From Agarophyton chilense (Eukaryota > Rhodophyta > Florideophyceae > Gracilariales > Gracilariaceae): a stretch of DNA of 64,000 nucleotides. Every line of letters starts with the position of its first letter. Within the stretch, counting starts at the first letter, position 1. Under the pieces are notes generated by a model, which was given only the letters and a program-made list of their open reading frames with translations, searched no databases and was not told where the DNA came from. Of the stretch, positions 56,965 through 64,000 are shown piece after piece. The DNA lies in the NCBI GenBank assembly GCA_030374765.1, contig JARGXX010000138.1, positions 310,001 to 374,000 of the forward strand, in the 5' to 3' direction. A program made the translations under genes and the position numbers.

Positions 56965-58134
56965 TCAATATGAGCAGATGTTTGCAGATCTATACCATTC
57001 TTGAGTAGGCGCACAGGAATAAGATCCGCATGGGAACAAAATTGCCCCGAACACAGCAACTTTTGAGCTTCTTCCCCCAATCTTTAAGACATAGGTTTCA
57101 CCAGCCTGCAAAAGAGACTCGGTAGAGAACACATGTGGGTCAAAGTCTGTCGTGAAAACAACTCTACCTCGTCCGTCTTTGTTGTGATACGCCTTATTTA
57201 AACCATTCTTTCCCAGCACTGTAGTTCCCTCTTTGCTGACCAACATGAAAGGCACACCAGAAATTTCGACCCACACATCGTTGTGCTCAGTTCGGTGGCT
57301 TGTGTACATGTCTAGAGTGAGGGCGTAGCGGGCAGTTGCAAGTGGAGTGAAAGAGTAGCGCATTGTGGCGAGTCCAGCGCGATCTGTCTTCGGGGATTCG
57401 TCACCTTTCTTGTACCACATGGAATCACTGTCTTCTGCTTCTTCCCAAGCACCCGTTTTGGATTCATAAGACTTGGCAGGAATATAGATGCAGTATTCCG
57501 GATCTTCAACGGGGTTTTCTGGTGCAAGCGGTGTTGTCGGAACTGTCGTGGAGGTTGTTGTGACCGTTGTGGTGGATATGGTAGTACTCGGCGGCGCTGT
57601 GGAGAATTCCGTGGGTGTCGGCGTTGAAGTAGTGACAGTAGTCGTAGTCGGGGGCACAGTAGTAGCATGAGTAGTGGGAGGAATGGTGGAAGCAGTGGTT
57701 GTTGGAGGCAAAGTAGTTGCAGTTATTCCATTCGCTGGCTCATCACATGAAAAAGTAATGGTCGAGAACACAGTTTCGCCAGTGCTGAGAGTACATTCGA
57801 TTTGTACAATCTTAGATGAAGGAGTCCAGGCAACCGCGCCGCTTCGAAAAGTATCTCCTGTAAGAACATAAGGTAGGCGTCTTTCAGTCCGTACTCGAAC
57901 TCCATTGACGGAGAAAACTGCGAAGGATGTTTGTTGATCGTTTGGCGGGATGCAGACAACGGTGAAGGGGGATGGAAGGTCTTCTGGACACAAAGCAATC
58001 TCTAGAGGTAGCTCGGGGCCAACTTCCCAACCGGAAATTGCTCCTGGCACCTCGGCCTCGAATATTCGGAGCTTTTGGCTGCTGACGGAAACCATGTGCA
58101 GACTAAGAGCGATCACGAAAAAATATGGAGTCAT
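56965..58134 (-). CDS. Secreted protein: mucin-like linker and jelly-roll carbohydrate-binding-like domain
   Basis: A 389-residue frame from ATG 58134. Residues 1-19 are a signal peptide (MTPYFFVIALSLHMVSVSSQ). Residues 20-135 form a domain with several cysteines (ALCPEDLPSPFTVVCIPPND, VQIECTL, FSCDEP). Residues about 140-205 are a Thr/Pro/Ser run, surely a glycosylated spacer. Residues 215-375 resemble galactose-binding-like jelly rolls: ARYALTLDMYTSHRTEHNDVW then KAYHNKDGRGRVVFTTDFDPH and YVLKIGGRSSKVAVFGAILF, the TEHNDxW and SGRS landmarks common in CBM6-like modules. A cell-wall polysaccharide-binding role is inference. A TATA box lies 91-99 bp upstream. Confidence 0.88.
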   Translation of the reverse strand: MTPYFFVIALSLHMVSVSSQKLRIFEAEVPGAISGWEVGPELPLEIALCPEDLPSPFTVVCIPPNDQQTSFAVFSVNGVRVRTERRLPYVLTGDTFRSGAVAWTPSSKIVQIECTLSTGETVFSTITFSCDEPANGITATTLPPTTTASTIPPTTHATTVPPTTTTVTTSTPTPTEFSTAPPSTTISTTTVTTTSTTVPTTPLAPENPVEDPEYCIYIPAKSYESKTGAWEEAEDSDSMWYKKGDESPKTDRAGLATMRYSFTPLATARYALTLDMYTSHRTEHNDVWVEISGVPFMLVSKEGTTVLGKNGLNKAYHNKDGRGRVVFTTDFDPHVFSTESLLQAGETYVLKIGGRSSKVAVFGAILFPCGSYSCAPTQEWYRSANICSY

Positions 58135-58224
58135 GGTAAGCGTGGAGAAAAGAGAAGTTGGGTGGGACGAAGTTGAGCTGGTCGATGCTTGGAAAGTCGA
58201 GGCCTGTGCTGATGAGGCGGAGAC

Positions 58225-58233
58225 CCTTTTATA
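58225..58233 (-). promoter_or_regulatory. TATA box of the 58134 gene
   Basis: TATAAAAGG on the minus strand, starting 99 bp before the ATG. Confidence 0.7.
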
Positions 58234-58477
58234 CTAAATGGAACTTGGTACTAGAGCCTTTGGCCGCTGATGGTAAGTTTTATTGAATGGAGTTGAATCA
58301 AAAGGAATGCCATTGTGAGGTGCATGTGCGGCGAATTGATGTGAATTGGTTCCCGATGAAGAACGATCTGCCCGAGAATTCAGTCAATCTGAATCCCTTA
58401 GGTGCAACCCTTCAAAGGGTACCTTTGTACGTGTCCATTGCATGATGAATGCGTTGTGATCACCTACTAGCACGCAC

Positions 58478-59224
58478 GTGGCATATGTGGACAGCTGTGG
58501 GTGGTTTGCTGTACACGTGTATTTAGTGGACCCCGTGGAGATCACAGACCATGTAGGCCCTCGAGATGGTGCGGAGATTGAGACACGTGTGCAGCAAGCT
58601 CAATCAGAGAGGTTTTTTATTGAGCTATCTCGCAGCCTGGGCCTGGGTGCACTAAACAGATTCGCTAGTATCTGCAAGAGCTCGCCAAAAGTCGCGAAAG
58701 TTTTTGCTTACGCACCTGCTCCACCTAGAGATCTGGATACCGTCGGAAGGAATAATGCCATAGTTAGATGCGTGGAAACAAAGGACCATATTTTGACTTC
58801 TTGGTGTGAAAGTCTTAAACAAAACTGAGTTTGAAAGTCGGGCCAATCTTATTTTGAATCGATGCGTAAACCATGCTGGTATGATAGATGATGATGAGAA
58901 AGCGAACAAGCCATTTACTTTTGACCGAGATAATTGCGCCTCTAGATTTGCTTGGACAGAAACAAGAATGGAGACCAGACCAATGTAGCCTGGGTCTGTG
59001 AATGTCCGCAACTCGGGTTCTTTGAAGTGCTTCTTGGATGGGCAAACGTTGTAATCACTGATAACGCAAAGTCTGCAAATGACTTGGAGGCCATCAGAAG
59101 TTGCGCAGAAGAAGCTGTAGAGCAGATGGAAACTGTGTGTACCAACAATCCGGGGGACTACTATATTCTTGCTCTTCACATTATTCAGACATGTTGCAAG
59201 AGATCGCGTGTGAATTCGGACTGA
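58478..59224 (+). pseudogene. Coding-like region, unknown, frame-broken
   Basis: Three plus-strand stretches in different frames follow on: 58478-58828 (ELSRSLGLGALNRFASICKS), 58806-58988 (FESRANLILNRCVNHAGMID) and 58952-59224 (GWANVVITDNAKSANDLEAI, then QMETVCTNNPGDYYILALHI). The overlaps at 58806-58828 and 58952-58988 are where the frame would change. Introns are an alternative but no good splice sites were seen. No family recognised. Confidence 0.3.
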
Positions 59225-61732
59225 ACATATTACTGTGGTGCCATCGTTCCCAACAATTTGAGTACGTTGAAGTTAGTTCTGTAACTAGATCACCAAGTTT
59301 GCCGAGGCTGGCAGATACGAAGAGTTCGATAAGTGCACGATCACTTTTTAGATGAATGACCGGGAACACGTGTCCAGGTGTGTGCTGTGTTGCCACGGGG
59401 CCACGTTTAATATGTTGATGGTTTGCTTGTCAGTACATATTTCTCAAAGGTACCCTTCGTACATACACTATTCCCTGGACGATTTCTGAGAGTAAAGATA
59501 TCCACACGCAGATGGGACACCTTCGTAGACAGCCACCTCAACGAAGACCCCCCACAATTCTCCTTCGCCACTTGAGCGCGTGAGGAATCTGCCTGTCACC
59601 TTTTCTACCCTGCAGCACAGGAGTTCTTTTCCGACGCTTTGAAAACGGCGTAGTTATTGCTGCGAAAGGTAACACTTCTGGTGTCGGACGAAAAGGATAG
59701 TTTAAAAATGATTCTGATTGTCTATGTATCACATTTCCAGCTCCATCCGGTCTGCTTGAAGTCGGTGTTAAACATGCAGAGCGACTCCCTCTCTCCACAG
59801 AGCTTAAAAATTTGTCGCTCAACTACGCAAGAAGAACAATATGGAAGGGGAAGCCAAGGACCATTTTCGCCTTGAGAGATGAGAAGAAATCGGCACTGGA
59901 TGTGAATAGAATTCCGTCATTCTTTTTCAGCAAGCATGTATGCGGTTCGGGTGAAACGAACAACACAGACGAATTTGTGAACGCTGGAACCTTTGAACAA
60001 TCTTAGGGTATCCAAAACTCCTAGCATTCTCCCAACTGGTTGCCGAAATTGGACCGTCAAGAATGGGTTGGTCTCGATCGCCGGAATAATAAAAAAGGGA
60101 TTCAGCTTCATGACTTTTTGAGAATACTGTATGTACGACGGTCTTTCTAAGCAAAGAAGCTGGCCGAATGAAGAAAGTATTTGTCATATGCAAACTCAAC
60201 ATTGTAGCTCGATGTTTTCGTTTCCTGGCTTTTGTAGAGTCCTAGCTACATGCGGGACATATCCAGTCTTAATCAGAACTCATATTGTAAACTCCTTGTA
60301 ATGGATCCCCTCCTGCAAAGCACGATATCTTTGTTATGGAATTGCAGAATAACGACCATAGGAACACTGATTCGTACGAGTGACAATGCAACTCGTACGA
60401 ATCAGTGGCATTGGCATTCAGTTGACATCTTCCTCAACGCTATCAACCATAAGTTTTTGTTGAGCTTTGGGCTTTACCTCCATGGTTTTTATTCGAGACA
60501 TTTCGAAATAGCAAGGAAAGACAACGAATTTGGACGCAGCACGTGAAGTTCGGCACGGCTTTGGCCGTGGTTTGCTCTTTTTTCTTCTGCCGTTCAACCA
60601 AAACCTGCCCCTGCCCCTGCCCCTATGGAGTTTCTTTCCGCTGGTTTCCGCCATGTTGCCCTTCAACTTAGTACTTTGAGGGCTCTTTCACAAATCATTG
60701 GTGCTGTATCAGTGTGTCTTTTTGTGTTAAGACGGTGTACAGGATTTACGTTTCTTATTTGAGCTACGTAAAGGACTCTTTCCAATAAAAAATCGTCCGT
60801 TCTTACATTTATGCACACCACTTCAACCCAAAATATCGAACATACGAATGGTATTAAGCTGCGATTCGAAAATGGCAGGATGTTCGGACTACGACCTATC
60901 TGTACCGGAGAACGCCGAAAGAATTTTTGGCTGTATATAGACTTGTGGGGATTGGTATACCATGACGTGGTCAAGTGTGGATCTTTGTCTTCGATGGCAC
61001 CTTTCCCCCAACAGTTGGCAGTTGGCACCAGAAAAAGAATTCGATGGCTGTTCGAAGTGGTTGTGTATAAAATATTTGCCATTTCGAAATGTTTTAGATA
61101 GAAATGATAAGCTCCGAGTAATCCACTCTTTCACCCGTTTTTATGGAGAGCCTTATGATGAAAACATTCGTGAAATCTAAATTAATGGCACAGTCCATAC
61201 CCGTTTTCCAGAAAAAAACCCACAAGTTGATGAACAGTGATGGATGGAAAGAGAGCCGACAGGCCTACGCTTGCGTTTTAGGCATGGTTAGCAGGTGAAA
61301 GAACTACAGAAACGACGCTTGGTAAAAAACAATGTCCATAGTTGACTTCATCAAGGGGGAAAACAAACAGCAAAACGGGCTGCTGAGGAATTTGGTCTCT
61401 GTTCACTGACCACAGCGCAGTGTCTTCATGGTCAGAAGTGGCATGCATTTATATGTCGAATCGATTCGTAATAAAGGCAACCCTCCACCGACCACTGGTG
61501 AAAGACGCAAAAGACGATACTATAGAAATTAAAAAAGAATAGCAGAGCTTTACAAAGAGGTCGAAATGCATCTGCAACGAGCGGAACTTTGCTTGGAGCC
61601 CATGCTCTGTGCCTCTATCTCTTTGTGTACAATGTGCGTATGAAACGGTACTCGTGATGAATGCACGATCTCAAACGGAACAGCAACCCAAGTTGACAAG
61701 GCAAGCCCACCGACAGACAGGGTTTCCATCAA
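59225..61732. other. No supported gene; coding-like scraps and a strong hairpin
   Basis: Stretches at 59657-60003 (for example NYARRTIWKGKPRTIFALRD) and 60811-61101 (FENGRMFGLRPICTGERRKN) have a coding look but no recognised family. The perfect hairpin at 60365-60407 is listed separately. CCCCTG is repeated three times near 60606. Confidence 0.35.
60365..60407. repeat. Perfect 17-bp inverted repeat with 9-base loop
   Basis: CACTGATTCGTACGAGT (60365-60381) and ACTCGTACGAATCAGTG (60391-60407) are exact reverse complements around GACAATGCA. No reading frame of note covers it. Confidence 0.95.
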
Positions 61733-61975
61733 TCAATCCGTACAAACATTGTTTCTGCAATGATCGCAAGGACCACCTGTAAAGAAGCAATCGTATTCGT
61801 CGTAGCAGTAACCACCGCATTCTCCAGTAGCGCGGAATGTTGAAGTGAGCATGGCAATACCATGACGGTACAAGGAGCGCTTCGGACGACCATCTTGCTT
61901 CGCAACGGGCGCAGTAGGAGCTGCACACACAACGCTGAGGACTGCCAAAGTTATTATGAGAAAGCGCAAAGCCAT
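61733..61975 (-). CDS. Small secreted disulfide-rich peptide
   Basis: 80 residues from the ATG at 61975. I prefer this start to one 13 codons upstream because it puts MALRFLIITLAVLSVVCA as a clean signal peptide at the end. A short propeptide follows with a dibasic site (GRPKRS), then a mature part whose last 27 residues hold six cysteines in the spacing C-X3-C-X5-C-X6-C-X2-C-X4-C (ECGGYC, YDC, GGPCDHC, NNVC). That is knottin-like. A TATA box lies about 98 bp upstream. Defence, signalling or protease-inhibitor roles are all possible; none is shown. Confidence 0.8.
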   Translation of the reverse strand: MALRFLIITLAVLSVVCAAPTAPVAKQDGRPKRSLYRHGIAMLTSTFRATGECGGYCYDEYDCFFTGGPCDHCRNNVCTD

Positions 61976-62065
61976 GTCGATGTCAAAAAAAGCGGAATTG
62001 GACGATAGGAACAATATGAACGGGGAAGAAACTTAGGCTATTGTGCTCCGTGCAGGGCGAGGCTG

Positions 62066-62073
62066 TTTAAATA
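62066..62073 (-). promoter_or_regulatory. TATA-like box of the 61975 gene
   Basis: TATTTAAA on the minus strand, starting 98 bp before the ATG. Confidence 0.55.
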
Positions 62074-62204
62074 GGGTTTCGTCATGAGCACGAGACCACG
62101 AGTATTCTGTGTGCACAACGATTTGGGCTCAATGTACCATTCACTTGTCACTACGATAACGGATGCCATTGATGACATGTGTCCGCCATTGGAGCAGCTT
62201 GAAA

Positions 62205-62250
62205 GAAGCTTGGAAGAAGCTTGGAAGCAGCTTGGAAGCAAATTGGAAGC
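62205..62250. repeat. Short tandem repeat AGCTTGGAAGA/C
   Basis: Four to five imperfect units of about 11 bp (GAAGCTTGGAA, GAAGCTTGGAA, GCAGCTTGGAA, GCAAATTGGAA). It lies in the region upstream of the peptide gene. Confidence 0.75.
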
Positions 62251-62399
62251 AGTGTATTCTGTTGCAAGTGGTCTTGTGACACTGGACAGACGACAACATT
62301 CGTCATTGTGCCAAGCGCAAATGAAAACTGTTTCTCTGTAGATAGCTGTTTGTCGTTCGTTTTTTCTTCCAAACGTGGCCGCGTCGTACAACTGTCATA

Positions 62400-63060
62400 G
62401 TGGACACGTAATGTGTCGTGTACACCACCAACCTCATCTCACGTTGGCACCATCCAACAATAAACCCTCCAAACTCGCTTGCTGGCAGCGCACCTCTTCT
62501 TCACCCGACGCTTTTAGAACTTGATAATTGTCGATACCTCAACGGCATTTGGATATCACACTCCAACAATATGATTATCTCACTAGCCCACTACTGGCAT
62601 ACCTAACATTGATAAAATGTTGTGGCACCAATGTCACACACGAGTCATGTTGTATCAGCGAGCGTTACAAAAAAAGAATAAATCTCTTCCGTTCAGTTTT
62701 GCTATATCAGCGTGGTATTCAATGACCAAGCAGCGTTCCATAAGCGAGATATATCCAAAATCCTCGTGCGTTATCGTGTCACTCTGTTGTGCCACTCCTG
62801 CATATGTTACTTTCCGTGCCAACTCTCGTCCTCTGCGTCTGACTCCCTGACTTTTAAGCTACTTTCTCCTCGAAATTCACATGAACCATATACTTACAAT
62901 GTCGCGGGTGTTCGCACTTCTAAAGTGTACTCTTTGTCGGCTTCATACTGGTGTATAATCTCTTGTCTTCAAACGTTGTTTTTGTTTCTTACATTAGATG
63001 ACAGCCTTCTTGTTTTCTATTGCTTCTGATTGCTTGATGATGAGGAGCCCTTTTTCTTAC
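62400..63060. other. Spacer upstream of the nuclease gene
   Basis: Short overlapping frames only; no motif or repeat recognised. Confidence 0.4.
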
Positions 63061-63065
63061 GCTCG

Positions 63066-63074
63066 CATAAAAGG
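63066..63074 (+). promoter_or_regulatory. TATA-like box of the nuclease gene
   Basis: CATAAAAGG begins 112 bp before the ATG at 63178 and resembles the TATAAAAGG of the 58134 gene. Confidence 0.6.
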
Positions 63075-63177
63075 CGACCTTTGAACATGTTTTGTCGCCT
63101 TTGCGACCATCAAATCCAATCATCACCGCGCTGCCGAGCTCTTGTCTCATCACCACCGTCTCCTTCATCTCATATCC

Positions 63178-63855
63178 ATGTCTACCCCCTTCTTTCTTTT
63201 CTTCCTCCTCGGCCTCTGTCTTTCAGACACCTCTGCCTTTCACAATGATTCATTTCCGTCACCGATAGCGCCCGATTTTCTTCCCTCTGTGGTCCATCAA
63301 TCCGCTCTAGACAAATGGGTCCAGTCTTTCAAAAACTGTGGCGGTAGTTTAACTATCAAAGGTCATTCTGGAATCAAACCCGCCACCAAGATATCAGCCA
63401 AAATCAAGCCGGCCTGTCGTAAAAATGGCTCTCGCCCATTCGCCAAAGCAATCTACGGGTGGGATGCTTTTAAAAGGTTTGTATATAAAAAGAAGACCGG
63501 TAAAACAGCTCCGAAAGGAAAAGAAGTGCCACAATTGAGGCCCATTCCATGGGCTAGATGCCATATTATCGCCAACCAGTTAGGCGGGAAGGGAAATGTG
63601 TATGCCAATTTGTTCCCCTGTTGGCAGACGAAGTTCAACACACCCGCCATGTCCGATTGCGAAAATGTGGCCGCGAGAGAATTGAAAGCTGGGAATACCG
63701 TGTTATATGACACAACTCTCGAGTACAAGGGCTCTAATTCCTGGCCTGCCTCGATTATAATTGAAGTGGAGAGAATCAACAAGAATAGAAAGAGGTCCAA
63801 GCTTTACAAAGTGAGAATTGAGAATACTGAACAGGCGAAATTGACTAATATTTAG
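63178..63855 (+). CDS. Secreted DNA/RNA non-specific endonuclease (Endonuclease_NS_2-like)
   Basis: 225 residues. I start at ATG 63178; the frame upstream opens only at TTG 63142. Residues 1-20 are a signal peptide (STPFFLFFLLGLCLSDTSA). The catalytic region near residues 125-160 reads RPIPWARCHIIANQLGGKGN then NLFPCWQTKFNT, matching the R.H.I...LGG.....NL.P....N order of bacterial-type non-specific endonucleases, where His is the general base and Asn binds the metal. The protein ends in a basic, Lys-rich part. Four cysteines may pair. Extracellular nucleic-acid degradation for defence or phosphate scavenging is likely by family. The compact domain is of a type common in bacteria, so transfer is possible. 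Confidence 0.85.
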   Translation: MSTPFFLFFLLGLCLSDTSAFHNDSFPSPIAPDFLPSVVHQSALDKWVQSFKNCGGSLTIKGHSGIKPATKISAKIKPACRKNGSRPFAKAIYGWDAFKRFVYKKKTGKTAPKGKEVPQLRPIPWARCHIIANQLGGKGNVYANLFPCWQTKFNTPAMSDCENVAARELKAGNTVLYDTTLEYKGSNSWPASIIIEVERINKNRKRSKLYKVRIENTEQAKLTNI

Positions 63856-64000
63856 ATATTGCATTGAATACCACCTGTCCTCGCTGGACAGCCGATACCC
63901 GTCTCACAAATGCCACGTTGGAAATAAGCTGCAGCCGTCTACGAAGCACAAGACGGATGGAAGAGTTGTCTAGAAAGTAGCTCAGACTTCTGGAAATCAT
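63856..64000. other. 3' flank of the nuclease gene
   Basis: Nothing recognised up to the window end. Confidence 0.4.

Overview
The window is nuclear DNA of a eukaryote whose genes have single, intron-free reading frames. There is a canonical replication-type histone H3, several single-exon secreted or membrane proteins with TATA boxes about 95-112 bp before the ATG, and a dense load of Ty1/copia and Ty3 chromodomain elements, Tc1/mariner and KDZ-like DNA transposons. The mix best fits a florideophyte red alga (Chondrus-like). That assignment is inference from gene style and repeat types; no single marker proves it.

Layout. 1-14.2 kb is almost wholly mobile DNA: two 3' ends of one copia family (1-1206 and 9700-10699), a decayed RNA polymerase II largest-subunit fragment (2764-3840), a KDZ/Plavaka-like transposase with a convergent unknown coding region (3981-9180) that carries a 380-bp inverted duplication, a second copia family on the minus strand into which the first inserted (10700-12530), and a worn Tc1/mariner copy. 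14.5-16.5 kb holds a membrane-anchored protein with three tandem extracellular repeats.

17.3-27.7 kb is a three-layer nest: a Ty3 integrase fossil, split by a Tc1-like transposon, itself split by a young LTR element (18481-26852) with an exact 5-bp target duplication GACCA. The LTR element has a gag frame, a chromodomain frame and a 618-residue antisense frame next to the 3' LTR, but no visible reverse transcriptase.

29.8-34.1 kb has a multi-pass membrane protein gene and a small secreted protein gene. 36.3-47.9 kb is a second nest: a broken Ty3 element interrupted by a minus-strand chromodomain element (38270-47625), with its own polypurine tract, an antisense coding stretch in the same relative place, and an extra LTR-like insertion. 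A broken copia element follows to about 50.6 kb.

52.6-64 kb is gene territory: histone H3, a mucin-linked jelly-roll (carbohydrate-binding-like) secreted protein, a small disulfide-rich secreted peptide, and a secreted DNA/RNA non-specific nuclease, separated by poorly preserved sequence.

The strongest new signal is the antisense coding frame shared in position by two related chromodomain LTR elements, together with a shared sequence just inside their 5' LTRs that may be an unusual primer site.
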